From a virus, in IMG/VR virus record IMGVR_UViG_3300030104_001873, positions 1 to 27,333 of that record: 27,333 nucleotides of DNA. The stretch is one strand, 5' to 3'. Both the position numbers and the translations under genes were made by a program. The notes beneath the pieces are model-generated. The model saw only the letters and a list, made by a program, of their open reading frames with translations, did not search any database and had not been told where the DNA came from. Position 1 is the first letter of the stretch. Every line of letters begins with the position of its first letter. Positions 1 through 5,678 of this stretch are shown piece by piece.

Positions 1-112
1 GCAATATATTAGTGACGCTGAAGACATATTTAAAGACTTACAGTCAGCCCTAGAAAAAGCAAGCAGTATTGAGGACGCAACCCAAAACGAAGAAACAAAA
101 ACAACTAACTAA
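1..112 (+). CDS. C-terminal end of an unidentified protein (5' end outside window)
   Basis: Reading frame 2 is open from the window edge to TAA at 110-112 and gives 36 residues, rich in Asp/Glu, Ser, Thr and Asn. The tail ends in a polar, disordered-looking stretch (NEETKTTN). The other two frames close quickly, and a strong intrinsic terminator follows 17 bases later, so this is the last gene of an upstream transcription unit. Too little is visible to name a family. Its strand and position match the small-gene block that follows. Confidence 0.7.
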   Translation, partial: QYISDAEDIFKDLQSALEKASSIEDATQNEETKTTN

Positions 113-129
113 ATAGAGAGGACTAAAAG

Positions 130-159
130 CCCGTACATTAATTTGTGCGGGTTTTTTTT
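130..159 (+). terminator. Intrinsic (Rho-independent) terminator
   Basis: Arms 130-137 (CCCGTACA) and 144-151 (TGTGCGGG) form an 8-bp stem with one G-U pair and a 6-base loop (TTAATT), followed directly by eight T (152-159). It ends the transcript of the gene closing at 112. Genes starting at 192 then need read-through, antitermination or a promoter that I cannot see in the 30 bases between. Confidence 0.88.
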
Positions 160-191
160 GTATCAATATGATAAAAGAAAAGGAAAGTAAT

Positions 192-452
192 ATGATAATA
201 GGAAATTTTAATAAATGGAAAATAGTAGAAGATGGAAGAACTTTAAAAGCAATGGAAAAAAGAGGCTTAATAAGTCAATCAGAATATAGTGTATTCCCGC
301 AAGTAGATGCTGATTTAAGTCAATTTGTATATAAAGATAGAACCTATTGGATAAAGTATTTCGACGGTTCATTTTTTCCGTTTGTAGTTACATTAACAGA
401 TGAATATATACACGCAAATTGGAACAATCTAAAAGAAAAATACAGAAAATAA
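192..452 (+). CDS. Hypothetical protein, 86 aa
   Basis: I prefer ATG at 192 over the in-frame ATG at 168, because GGAAAG at about 180-185 is correctly spaced for 192 and nothing like a ribosome binding site precedes 168. The product begins MIIGNFNKWKIVEDG and is rich in aromatic residues (FPFV, YWIKYF, ANWNN), which suggests a small globular mixed alpha/beta protein. No membrane segment, Cys cluster or catalytic motif is visible. It is the first gene after the terminator and is separated from the next gene by 16 bases containing AGAGAGGA. Function unknown. Confidence 0.75.
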   Translation: MIIGNFNKWKIVEDGRTLKAMEKRGLISQSEYSVFPQVDADLSQFVYKDRTYWIKYFDGSFFPFVVTLTDEYIHANWNNLKEKYRK

Positions 453-468
453 AAGAGAGGATAACTAG

Positions 469-768
469 ATGAAAATAACAATAAACTTTGACGGATTTGA
501 AAGAGCATTTAAAAGATATGGAAGAGGTGAACAATTTTCTTATGAAGGACTTATGGCGCTTTTTGAATGGCTGGAGGACTTAGAAGACAGTATGGGAGAA
601 GAACAAGAATTAGATGTGATTGGTCTTTGTTGTGAATATACAGAATACAGTAGCCTTAAAGAATTTCAAGAAAACTGTGGAGAAGAATACGAGTCTATTG
701 AAGATATAGAAAACGAGACAATAGTAATACCAATTGACGAAGAATCTTTTATAATAGTAAATTTTTAG
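469..768 (+). CDS. Conserved acidic phage protein, 99 aa, function unknown
   Basis: The protein is strongly acidic: the pattern runs FERAF..Y...EQFSYEGL.ALF.WLE.LE, then ELDVIGLCCEYTEY.SL.EF, then EEYESIEDIE, ending in IVPI.EESFI-VNF. I recognise this arrangement as a small protein found repeatedly in phage genomes, without a function I can name. The high negative charge and small size recall DNA-mimic or host-takeover proteins, but that is inference only. The start has AGAGAGGA about 8 bases upstream. It sits in the run of tiny early genes. Confidence 0.8.
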   Translation: MKITINFDGFERAFKRYGRGEQFSYEGLMALFEWLEDLEDSMGEEQELDVIGLCCEYTEYSSLKEFQENCGEEYESIEDIENETIVIPIDEESFIIVNF

Positions 769-778
769 AAAGGACAAT

Positions 779-958
779 ATGGAAAGAAAATTTAAATACC
801 TAACTAATAGGCAACTAATAAACAGAATAAATCATAGATTTGCAAATGGTTTAAATGATGATGATGAGGTTTATGAATTATTTGAAAGAAAAAAAGAACA
901 AGGGTTTAGAGTTGTAGTTGGATATGACACATATGATATTATAGAAAGGGGCAAATAA
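779..958 (+). CDS. Hypothetical protein, 59 aa
   Basis: ATG at 779 is preceded by AGAAAGGACAAT, a good ribosome binding site, 10 bases after the previous stop. The protein starts MERKFKYLTNRQLINRINHRF and ends VVVGYDTYDIIERGK. A basic helical N-terminus (residues 1-22), an acidic centre (NDDDEVYELFERKKEQ) and a short beta-like end (FRVVVGYD) are visible. No family is recognised. The coding call rests on the RBS, tight packing between neighbours and the open frame. Confidence 0.65.
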   Translation: MERKFKYLTNRQLINRINHRFANGLNDDDEVYELFERKKEQGFRVVVGYDTYDIIERGK

Positions 959-959
959 T

Positions 960-1124
960 ATGATAATAGAAGACTATTACACAAAAGATGAGATTGATTA
1001 TATATGTATGTATTATGGGCAAATGCCCGAAAATTTAACATACAATATGAAAGTTATGTTAGTAGAAAAATTAGAGAATGAAATTATTAGTAAAGTAGAA
1101 AAAATAAAAAGTGAGATGTCGTAA
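960..1124 (+). CDS. Hypothetical protein, 54 aa
   Basis: ATG at 960 follows the previous stop by one base; AAAGGGG at 945-950 is the likely ribosome binding site. The product (MIIEDYYTKDEIDYICMYYG...) looks like two or three short helices with a Tyr-rich N-terminus, and ends in a charged helix (LENEIISKVEKIKSEMS). Its stop overlaps the next start as TAATG, which indicates translational coupling. No function can be assigned. Confidence 0.65.
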   Translation: MIIEDYYTKDEIDYICMYYGQMPENLTYNMKVMLVEKLENEIISKVEKIKSEMS

Positions 1125-1252
1125 TGAGTAAAAGAAAAAAAGAAGAGTTTAACATAGTTGAATATGCACACAGCATATTTGAGTTTTACAAAACAATAGA
1201 CTTAGATAAAATAAAACAAAAAGAAAAGGAGGGCAATAAACGTGAAAAATAA
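1124..1252 (+). CDS. Hypothetical basic protein, 42 aa
   Basis: Starts at ATG 1124 inside the TAATG overlap with the upstream gene and ends at TAA 1250-1252, overlapping the next gene by 11 bases. The sequence begins MSKRKKEEFNIVEYAHSIFEF and ends in a Lys/Glu-rich tail (KIKQKEKEGNKREK). It is a short amphipathic helix with charged ends and no known family. It is too short for composition to prove coding; the coupled start and packed neighbours are the support. Confidence 0.5.
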   Translation: MSKRKKEEFNIVEYAHSIFEFYKTIDLDKIKQKEKEGNKREK

Positions 1253-1664
1253 AGACTTAATATTTCATATGCCAAAAGGAAAAGAAGAAGAAGAAGACTA
1301 TCAAACTATCATGGATAATACTGATTGGTCAGAAATATATGAAAAAGAGCGGAAGTTACGTCAAAAAGAGTATATTAAAAATCAATCTTTAGATGATAGG
1401 GGTATACTAAATGATATAGAATGGAATAGTGAACCAAACAAACTAATCTGGATAAATAAAATGGTATATGCTTTTGTGTACCATGAGGCTAATTATGCGT
1501 TGTGGTCAAAAAGGGTATCGGAGTACATGGGTTTAGAAGAGTGGACTGAAGTTACCTCGTTGCTTGATGTACCTTTATTCTCATATATCGAACTTAAAAA
1601 GTATGCAGTAGCAGTAGGCTGGATAGAAGAAGATGATAACAAATGGTTAATAGAAAGGAGGTAA
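1242..1664 (+). CDS. Hypothetical acidic protein, 140 aa
   Basis: Starts with GTG at 1242, 11 bases inside the upstream frame, with AAGGAGGGC at about 1227-1235 as a very strong ribosome binding site. The protein is acidic with many Trp and Tyr (TDWSEIYE, EWNSEPNKLIWINKMVYAF, YALWSKR, EEWTEV) and ends VGWIEEDDNKWLIERR. It is probably mostly helical; no Cys cluster, membrane segment or catalytic motif is visible. An antisense frame across its 3' end is a shadow. Function unknown. Confidence 0.75.
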   Translation: MKNKDLIFHMPKGKEEEEDYQTIMDNTDWSEIYEKERKLRQKEYIKNQSLDDRGILNDIEWNSEPNKLIWINKMVYAFVYHEANYALWSKRVSEYMGLEEWTEVTSLLDVPLFSYIELKKYAVAVGWIEEDDNKWLIERR

Positions 1665-1666
1665 AA

Positions 1667-1918
1667 ATGAAAAAAGATAAAGATGATGTGTGCAAACATA
1701 ATAATACTATAACTAACGAGTGTTCAGATTGTAATGAGCAAGAATTGTATGATTTACTTCTAAGGCCCGTATTAAATAGTATAGTAGATACTTATGTTGG
1801 CGGTTGCAATAATAATTTAACTGATTTAATATATGATGTTCACGAAGGCGAAGTAGATTTAACTGATGAATTAGTTGAAAAAATAGAGGCAGATATATTA
1901 AGGAGATTAAGCCTATGA
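1667..1918 (+). CDS. Small protein with possible N-terminal zinc site, 83 aa
   Basis: ATG 1667 is preferred over in-frame ATG 1643 because AAAGGAGGT lies at the right distance before 1667, whereas 1643 is buried in the upstream gene. Residues 1-25 contain C-x-H and C-x2-C groupings (CKHNNTITNECSDC), possibly a small zinc site. The rest is acidic and helical (DLLLRPVLNSIVDTYVGG, TDLIYDVHEG, LVEKIEADILRRLSL). The overall shape suggests a small helical bundle with a metal-binding head. No family is recognised. Confidence 0.7.
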   Translation: MKKDKDDVCKHNNTITNECSDCNEQELYDLLLRPVLNSIVDTYVGGCNNNLTDLIYDVHEGEVDLTDELVEKIEADILRRLSL

Positions 1919-1943
1919 TAACTAATAGAGAGGAAAGAACAAA

Positions 1944-2135
1944 ATGAGTATAAATGAAATATCAAAATGGCTAGAAGAAAGTGGATTGGTAGCCATAGCA
2001 GGAGAAGACTTAGACCTAATCAAAGATTATATAGATGATAAATGTATAATCATAATACCAAAAAAATATCACAAAGAAGCCAGTTGGGACATGGGTTCAA
2101 CACATATAGAAGAATCATACGAAAGGAGAAAGTGA
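1944..2135 (+). CDS. Hypothetical protein, 63 aa
   Basis: ATG 1944 has GAGAGGAAAG upstream. The product starts MSINEISKWLEESGLVAIAGEDLDL and has a hydrophobic strand CIIIIPKKY near residues 34-42. It ends in TGA at 2133-2135, overlapping the next ATG as TGATG, so the two are likely translated together. Probably a small alpha/beta protein; function not recognised. Confidence 0.7.
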   Translation: MSINEISKWLEESGLVAIAGEDLDLIKDYIDDKCIIIIPKKYHKEASWDMGSTHIEESYERRK

Positions 2136-2278
2136 TGGAGTATAAGTCAATACAAATACCTATAACAGAAGAAGATATAAGGATGTTCCAAGAGTTAGTT
2201 CATTATGATGGAGAACCATTTATTTGGACATTTGATAATGTAAATGTTGAGTTTGTAAAAGAAGAAGAGGAGGAGTAA
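2135..2278 (+). CDS. Hypothetical protein, 47 aa
   Basis: The longer in-frame opening from 2042 lies entirely inside the upstream gene. The real start is ATG 2135, overlapping the upstream stop (TGATG) and preceded by GAAAGGAGAAAG. The product starts MEYKSIQIPITEEDIRMFQEL and ends in a run of acidic residues (FVKEEEEE). It resembles small acidic proteins I remember from phage early regions, but no function is known to me. Its TAA overlaps the next ATG as TAATG. Confidence 0.7.
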   Translation: MEYKSIQIPITEEDIRMFQELVHYDGEPFIWTFDNVNVEFVKEEEEE

Positions 2279-2481
2279 TGAGAAAGCCTGATTACGCAGA
2301 GATGAGGCACATGTTGTCTTATAGAGAAGCAGAAGACATGACATACAGAGACATACAAGAAATATTATTGTTTGGAACTAAGCCATATGCAGAGATTCCA
2401 GATGAAGATATTTTTGATATGTTTGTAGCAACATTTGGCACACACTATATACCAAAGAAAAAAGTAAAGGAGATTAAATGA
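2278..2481 (+). CDS. Hypothetical protein, 67 aa
   Basis: Starts at ATG 2278 in a TAATG overlap with GAGGAGGAG just upstream. The product reads as two helices (YAEMRHMLSYREAEDMTYRDI) followed by a loop and a Lys-rich end (PKKKVKEIK). It overlaps the next gene by four bases (ATGA). The segment YRDIQEILLFGTKPYAEIPDED suggests a small helical domain; it is not recognisably HTH. Function unknown. Confidence 0.7.
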   Translation: MRKPDYAEMRHMLSYREAEDMTYRDIQEILLFGTKPYAEIPDEDIFDMFVATFGTHYIPKKKVKEIK

Positions 2482-2801
2482 ATATTGAAATTAAAAAATC
2501 AGAAGCATTAATATTGAGACGAGCAATAAGAGATGTTGCTTGGTTGATATATCATGATGAAGAATTGTGGTGTAGCAAAGTATATAAACGTAGCAGAAAG
2601 TTAAGTTATGATTATAAAGTTTCTTTATTAAAAAATCTTGCTCGGATAGAAGCAAAAGTAAACAAAGAATTTCGAGAAATAGGTTATTTAAAAAAGAAAA
2701 CGGGCAACACACGATGTGCTTGGTTATGGTCAATAACAAGCAAAAGATGTATTAATAAGTGGGGAAAGATGGAAGAAGAATATCAAAAGGAGGCTAAATG
2801 A
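2478..2801 (+). CDS. Basic helical protein, 107 aa, unknown
   Basis: ATG 2478 overlaps the previous stop (ATGA) and is preceded by AAAGGAGATTAA. The protein is basic (Lys/Arg-rich) with long helices (SEALILRRAIRDVAWLIYHDEEL, LLKNLARIEAKVNKEF). A C-terminal half with two Cys (TRCAWLWSITSKRCINKW) may bind metal or nucleic acid. An 82-aa antisense frame across it is a composition shadow. Function unknown. Confidence 0.7.
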   Translation: MNIEIKKSEALILRRAIRDVAWLIYHDEELWCSKVYKRSRKLSYDYKVSLLKNLARIEAKVNKEFREIGYLKKKTGNTRCAWLWSITSKRCINKWGKMEEEYQKEAK

Positions 2802-2881
2802 CAGAAATATTACCTTATATCATAATGGGTTTTACTCTTATGACTCTATTAGAATATTTTTATGATAGATATAAAAAATAA
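2798..2881 (+). CDS. Single-pass membrane micro-protein, 27 aa
   Basis: Starts at ATG 2798, overlapping the previous stop as ATGA, with AAAAGGAGGC upstream, one of the best ribosome binding sites in the region. Residues 4-20 (ILPYIIMGFTLMTLLEY) are a membrane-length hydrophobic helix followed by a basic end (YDRYKK), giving a positive-inside orientation. Small membrane proteins in early phage operons can act on host membrane processes or superinfection, but nothing here shows which. Confidence 0.6.
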   Translation: MTEILPYIIMGFTLMTLLEYFYDRYKK

Positions 2882-2884
2882 ATG

Positions 2885-2913
2885 TTGTTTATTAAACTAA
2901 GCATTAATAAAAT
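2885..2913 (+). promoter_or_regulatory. Possible sigma70-type promoter upstream of the replication operon
   Basis: TTGTTT (2885-2890) and TAAAAT (2908-2913) are separated by 17 bases. The -10 matches 5 of 6 consensus bases, the -35 only the TTG. Transcription would begin near 2920, placing the hairpin at 2922-2956 at the very 5' end of the RNA. Such matches are frequent in AT-rich DNA, so confidence is low; the geometry with the hairpin is the reason to list it. Confidence 0.3.
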
Positions 2914-2921
2914 AAAGAACA

Positions 2922-2956
2922 ATATGTGGGGTAACTATAAAAGTTACCTCGCATAT
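2922..2956 (+). promoter_or_regulatory. 15-bp RNA hairpin in the leader of the RHH/nuclease operon
   Basis: Arm 2922-2936 (ATATGTGGGGTAACT) pairs with 2942-2956 (AGTTACCTCGCATAT) over all 15 positions, 13 Watson-Crick and two G-U, around a five-base loop ATAAA. There is no T-run after it, so it is not a standard terminator. It ends 9 bases before the AAAGGAG ribosome binding site of the RHH gene. Possible roles are a 5' stabiliser, an RNase III processing site or a translational operator. Confidence 0.7.
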
Positions 2957-2981
2957 CAAAGCAAAGGAGATAAATAAATTG

Positions 2982-3149
2982 ATGAGAAATCATGAGAATC
3001 AAGAACAGATTAAAACAAAAAAGAACGTAATTATTACAAACATGGATAAGAACTTATGGAATAAATTTAAAGGCACTTGCTACACAAAAGGAATGTCTAT
3101 GAATCAAGCCATATCAGAACTTATTGAATCGTTTGTTTCTGAAAACTAG
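2982..3149 (+). CDS. Ribbon-helix-helix (Arc/MetJ-type) DNA-binding protein, 55 aa
   Basis: The first half ends in a short beta strand with alternating residues (KNVIITNMD), followed by helix one (KNLWNKFKGTCYTKG) and helix two (SMNQAISELIESFVSE). This is the layout of RHH repressors, which bind DNA as dimers through the strand. AAAGGAG lies at about 2963-2969; TTG at 2979 or ATG at 2982 may start translation and differ by one residue. Placed first in the nuclease, annealing and SSB unit and directly behind a leader hairpin, it is a reasonable candidate for autoregulation of that unit (inference). Confidence 0.75.
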   Translation: MRNHENQEQIKTKKNVIITNMDKNLWNKFKGTCYTKGMSMNQAISELIESFVSEN

Positions 3150-3157
3150 GAGAGTAA

Positions 3158-3979
3158 TTGAAAAGTAAATGTCCTGTTGACGTAGAGTCAATCTATAACG
3201 ACCATATTGTTAGAAAAAACGAAGAGAACTATCAGAAAAGATATGTTGGTAAAGAGCAGTACTATCATGCTTCTGGTACAGGCACTTGTTCAAGAAAGTT
3301 GTACTACGAGTCTGTTGAACTTGCTCCTACTACAAATCCAGCAAATGAAAAGTCATCTAGGATTATGCGTTTAGGTACAATTGTACATGATGATTTACAG
3401 CAAGCACTTTCCGATACTACTATATATAGTAATACTATAAATAGTAATACTACATATGAAGAATCTATATATAGTAAAGAAAAAGATATATATAATATCC
3501 AAAAAGAAAGTTTTAAATATCATATTGAAGGCGAAGTTATTATCGATTCCTTGAACGTCAGAGGTTTTTATGACTTAGTGGCGGTTAGCGAAGTTGATGG
3601 TAGTGTTCATTTGATAGATTTTAAAACTATGGCTAGTTATTCTTGGTCAAGAAAGTTTGGATATAAAAATAGAGACCCTTTGGCTTCAGTTCATCAAGAG
3701 ATGCAACTAGGCACTTATGGGCTAGCAATTAAAGAAAAATTTGGTAGACTTGATAGCATGTGGTTGTACTACTACAACAAAGACAATTCACAGATGAGGT
3801 CATACCAAGTTCCAATGGTTATGCTTGATAGAGCAAAAGCCTTTTGGACAAACGTAAACGAAGAACATAAAAAAGGCCTTCCAATGTTTAGAGAAAGATT
3901 CAGTCCTGTTGAGGATTGGAATTGCAATTATTGTAGATTTCTAGACCATTGTAAACCGCCTTTTCATAAGAAAAAGTAA
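3158..3979 (+). CDS. Cas4/RecB-like PD-(D/E)XK exonuclease with Fe-S cysteine set
   Basis: 273 aa, starting at TTG 3158 with AGGAGAG upstream. Visible Cas4-type features are Cys44 in TCSRKLYY, His77 in the helix TIVHDDLQQ, Asp139 in GFYDLV, the catalytic strand LIDFKT (Asp154, Lys156), a following Gln-containing helix (MQLGTYG), and the cluster Cys256-x2-Cys259-x5-Cys265, which together with Cys44 fits a 4Fe-4S site. In phages such proteins are DNA end-processing nucleases paired with an annealing protein, and the next gene is a Sak3-like annealing protein. Residues about 88-113 are a low-complexity Ser/Asn/Thr/Tyr insert made from repeated DNA. Confidence 0.85.
   Translation: MKSKCPVDVESIYNDHIVRKNEENYQKRYVGKEQYYHASGTGTCSRKLYYESVELAPTTNPANEKSSRIMRLGTIVHDDLQQALSDTTIYSNTINSNTTYEESIYSKEKDIYNIQKESFKYHIEGEVIIDSLNVRGFYDLVAVSEVDGSVHLIDFKTMASYSWSRKFGYKNRDPLASVHQEMQLGTYGLAIKEKFGRLDSMWLYYYNKDNSQMRSYQVPMVMLDRAKAFWTNVNEEHKKGLPMFRERFSPVEDWNCNYCRFLDHCKPPFHKKK
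3426..3452 (+). repeat. Short in-frame tandem repeat inside the nuclease gene
   Basis: The 12-mer ATAGTAATACTA occurs at 3426-3437 and again at 3441-3452, a 15-base period (five codons, SNTIN then SNTTY). A partial third copy (ATATATAGTAAAG) lies near 3468-3480. The surrounding 3415-3500 is a TA-rich stretch. It keeps the frame and falls in a predicted surface loop between His77 and the catalytic Asp. Confidence 0.75.
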
Positions 3980-3990
3980 AGGAGATAAAC

Positions 3991-4539
3991 GTGAGTGTAT
4001 TTCAAAAACTAAAAGACGTTGACATCTCTAAATTAGCAGAGCAAAAAGGTAAGTTTGATTACTTGTCTTGGGCGCATGCTGTAAGAGAGGTGTTAAAAGT
4101 ATTTCCAGAGGCAACTTGGGAAGTACATGAATATGATAATATGCCTTATATGCAAACAAATACAGGCTATTATACCAAAGTAAGTGTAACAATTAAAGGT
4201 ATTACAAGAACCCAGATTCATCCTGTTCTTGATAATAAAAATCAAACTATTGATGCACCAAATGCTTTTCAGATAAATACATCTATTCAAAGATGTTTGG
4301 CAAAAGCAATAGCGCTACATGGTCTTGGTCTTTCATTATTTGCTGGTGAAGATTTACCAGACAATATAACTGATAAGCAAAAGAAAGAAATAACTAAGTT
4401 TGCTAATCAAGTTAAAGACGAGGCTGTTAAAAAGTCTATGTTAGATGCTATTGAAAATGGCAAAGTAAACGAATCAAACTATGCAAAAAGTTTGGAACAT
4501 TGTAAAACAATTATTAAAAATCAAAAAGGAGATAAGTAA
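3991..4539 (+). CDS. Single-strand annealing protein, Sak3/DUF1071 type
   Basis: 182 aa, GTG start at 3991 with AAAGGAG spaced correctly. The N-terminal 125 residues carry the DUF1071 pattern: KFDYLSWAHAVREV near 21-34, FPEATWEVHEYD, PVLDNKN, and the signature INTSIQRCLAKAIALHGLGLSLFAGEDL near residues 96-123. The C-terminal part is a Lys/Glu-rich helical tail. The family anneals single-stranded DNA in phage recombination and replication (Sak3 of lactococcal phages). Co-transcription with a Cas4-like nuclease and an SSB-like protein makes a complete recombination module. It overlaps the next gene by one base (TAATG). Confidence 0.87.
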   Translation: MSVFQKLKDVDISKLAEQKGKFDYLSWAHAVREVLKVFPEATWEVHEYDNMPYMQTNTGYYTKVSVTIKGITRTQIHPVLDNKNQTIDAPNAFQINTSIQRCLAKAIALHGLGLSLFAGEDLPDNITDKQKKEITKFANQVKDEAVKKSMLDAIENGKVNESNYAKSLEHCKTIIKNQKGDK

Positions 4540-5165
4540 TGGCTAACGAAACAGCTAAAATGTTTGACGACATGTTAAACGATACAGAGAGTTTCTTTGT
4601 TCCAGGCGAAGAGACAGAAGATTCAAAACCTAAGAACGCACCAAACGTAAGAGGTGAGTTTTATGGTCACATGCAAAACTCATCAAATAGAGAAGTATCA
4701 TGGACAAAAGATGGTAAAACATTTAAAGCCCTAGTGTACAATTATGAGTTTGTAATTGATGGTAAAAACGAAGAAAATGAATATACAAAAGGTGAGAATA
4801 AATATTCTGGCAAAGAGTATGTAGGAAGAACATATAGGTCTAATGGTATTTTTAGATTTTTAGAACCTAAAAAAGGTGATGACTTTGTTTCAAATTCTTC
4901 TGGCAACAAAAGATACTTTCAATTCTGTGAAACTTTAGGTATAGAAATACCTAGAAAAGTGGTAAAGATGGACGGTCAAGATGTTGAGGTTCAGGTGTTA
5001 CCTCCACTAAAAGGCACAGATATTGATGGCGCTCCAGCAATTGCAATTATAGATGAAGGTAAATCTTATAAAAATAAAGACGGTCAAGAGAGAACTCCGT
5101 ATGTTGTTAAGTTTGTTAAAAAGTGGGAAGGAGGAGTAAAGAAAGATGCAGACATCCCATTCTAA
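4539..5165 (+). CDS. Single-stranded DNA-binding-like protein with SSB acidic tip
   Basis: 208 aa. The last residues, KKDADIPF, match the acidic C-terminal tip of bacterial SSB (DDDIPF in E. coli), which recruits replication partners. The body contains beta-strand-like segments (SWTKDGKTFKALVYNYEFVI, YVGRTYRSNGIFRFLEP, TPYVVKFVKKW) consistent with an OB-like fold. The region from about 45 onwards is conserved-looking, while residues 1-40 are acidic and probably flexible. It follows the annealing protein by TAATG. I cannot tell whether it is a true OB-fold SSB or another phage ssDNA-binding family; the tip and the context carry the call. Confidence 0.72.
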   Translation: MANETAKMFDDMLNDTESFFVPGEETEDSKPKNAPNVRGEFYGHMQNSSNREVSWTKDGKTFKALVYNYEFVIDGKNEENEYTKGENKYSGKEYVGRTYRSNGIFRFLEPKKGDDFVSNSSGNKRYFQFCETLGIEIPRKVVKMDGQDVEVQVLPPLKGTDIDGAPAIAIIDEGKSYKNKDGQERTPYVVKFVKKWEGGVKKDADIPF

Positions 5166-5301
5166 AAGAAAATACACAAAAGTAGGATGGTCTAGAGAGT
5201 TTCTTATCAATACCTTGTATGGTTTTGGTATGAAAGGCAAAAGAATAAGTAGAATTGTTGGTGTTTCGCCAGCAACAGTCTACAGACACATTAAACGATA
5301 A
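5146..5301 (+). CDS. Small helix-turn-helix DNA-binding protein, 51 aa
   Basis: ATG 5146 lies within the end of the SSB-like gene (20-base overlap, other frame), with GGAGGAG at 5129-5136 about 10 bases upstream. The C-terminal half, from about residue 28 (GMKGKRISRIVGVSPATVYRHI), is a clear HTH of the resolvase or transposase type: helix KRISRIVG, turn VS, recognition helix PATVYRHIKR. The N-terminus is basic. Likely a DNA-binding regulator. Its stop is five bases before a strongly folded RNA element, so the transcript tail or the next gene's leader is structured. Confidence 0.75.
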   Translation: MQTSHSKRKYTKVGWSREFLINTLYGFGMKGKRISRIVGVSPATVYRHIKR

Positions 5302-5305
5302 ATAA

Positions 5306-5398
5306 TGTGGGAGATTTTGTATATCGCGAGAATACATAGGTGGTTTGTTATGTGGTCCTCTCTACCACTGTTCTTTTCTACCTTTCAAGTCTCCCGCA
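5306..5398 (+). ncRNA. Candidate structured RNA / leader element, about 93 nt
   Basis: Outer stem 5306-5317 (TGTGGGAGATTT) pairs with 5387-5398 (AAGTCTCCCGCA) over 12 positions, including two G-U pairs. Inside are TGTAT 5318-5322 with ATACA 5332-5336, AGGT 5338-5341 with ACCT 5380-5383, and GTGGT 5352-5356 with ACCAC 5364-5368 (loop CCTCTCT). The result is a closed multibranch fold, GC-richer than its surroundings, in a 116-base gap between genes. It ends 8 bases before AAAAGGAG. It is not a tRNA, and the weak ATTTTA after it makes a pure terminator unlikely. No known family is recognised. Confidence 0.6.
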
Positions 5399-5417
5399 AT
5401 TTTAAAAGGAGAATAAT

Positions 5418-5576
5418 ATGCAATGTTGGCATTGTAAATCAGAATTAATTTGGGGCGGAGACCATACGTATGAAGACTACGGTAAAGAAGGAGAAGGTGT
5501 TGTTAGCAACTTTACTTGTCCAGACTGTGAATCTTATTACGAATGTTATCTACCATTAGGAGGTCAAAATGATTAA
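5418..5576 (+). CDS. Zinc-ribbon protein, 52 aa, conserved in phages
   Basis: Starts at ATG 5418 with AAAAGGAGAAT upstream. Two knuckles, CWHC (Cys3, Cys6) and CPDC (Cys34, Cys37), frame the centre ELIWGGDHTYEDYG and VVSNFTCP, giving a four-Cys zinc ribbon; Cys43 is additional. I recognise this small ribbon, with its WGGDH segment, as a protein repeated in many phage genomes, without a known function. It overlaps the next gene by 8 bases. Confidence 0.8.
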   Translation: MQCWHCKSELIWGGDHTYEDYGKEGEGVVSNFTCPDCESYYECYLPLGGQND

Positions 5577-5670
5577 TTGGTTAAACTTTATAGTCTACTC
5601 ATCTATGTTTATTTTAGGTGTGGTTTGTTGGGCTTCAATAATTGTTTACGTTGTAGGTTATTTTAGATAG
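5569..5670 (+). CDS. Single-pass membrane micro-protein, 33 aa
   Basis: ATG 5569 is preceded by TAGGAGGTCAAA, a near-perfect ribosome binding site placed within the end of the zinc-ribbon gene. The product is hydrophobic for almost its full length (residues 7-31, FIVYSSMFILGVVCWASIIV and on), with one Arg at the end. This is a membrane micro-protein of unknown function. A T-type lysis role is possible but unsupported, because the virion block has its own holin-like gene. Confidence 0.65.
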   Translation: MINWLNFIVYSSMFILGVVCWASIIVYVVGYFR

Positions 5671-5678
5671 GAGAGGTT

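Noticed and set aside
2882-2977. A 31-codon plus-strand frame starting right after the stop at 2881
   Set aside because: It has no ribosome binding site, and most of its 3' half is the 15-bp hairpin at 2922-2956; RNA structure and a possible promoter explain the stretch better.
5306-5398. tRNA-like element (7-bp acceptor-like stem, TTCAAGTC resembling a T-loop)
   Set aside because: No D-arm, no anticodon arm of proper length, and the T-loop-like bases lack a matching T-stem; the pairing is a long closing stem with inner hairpins instead.
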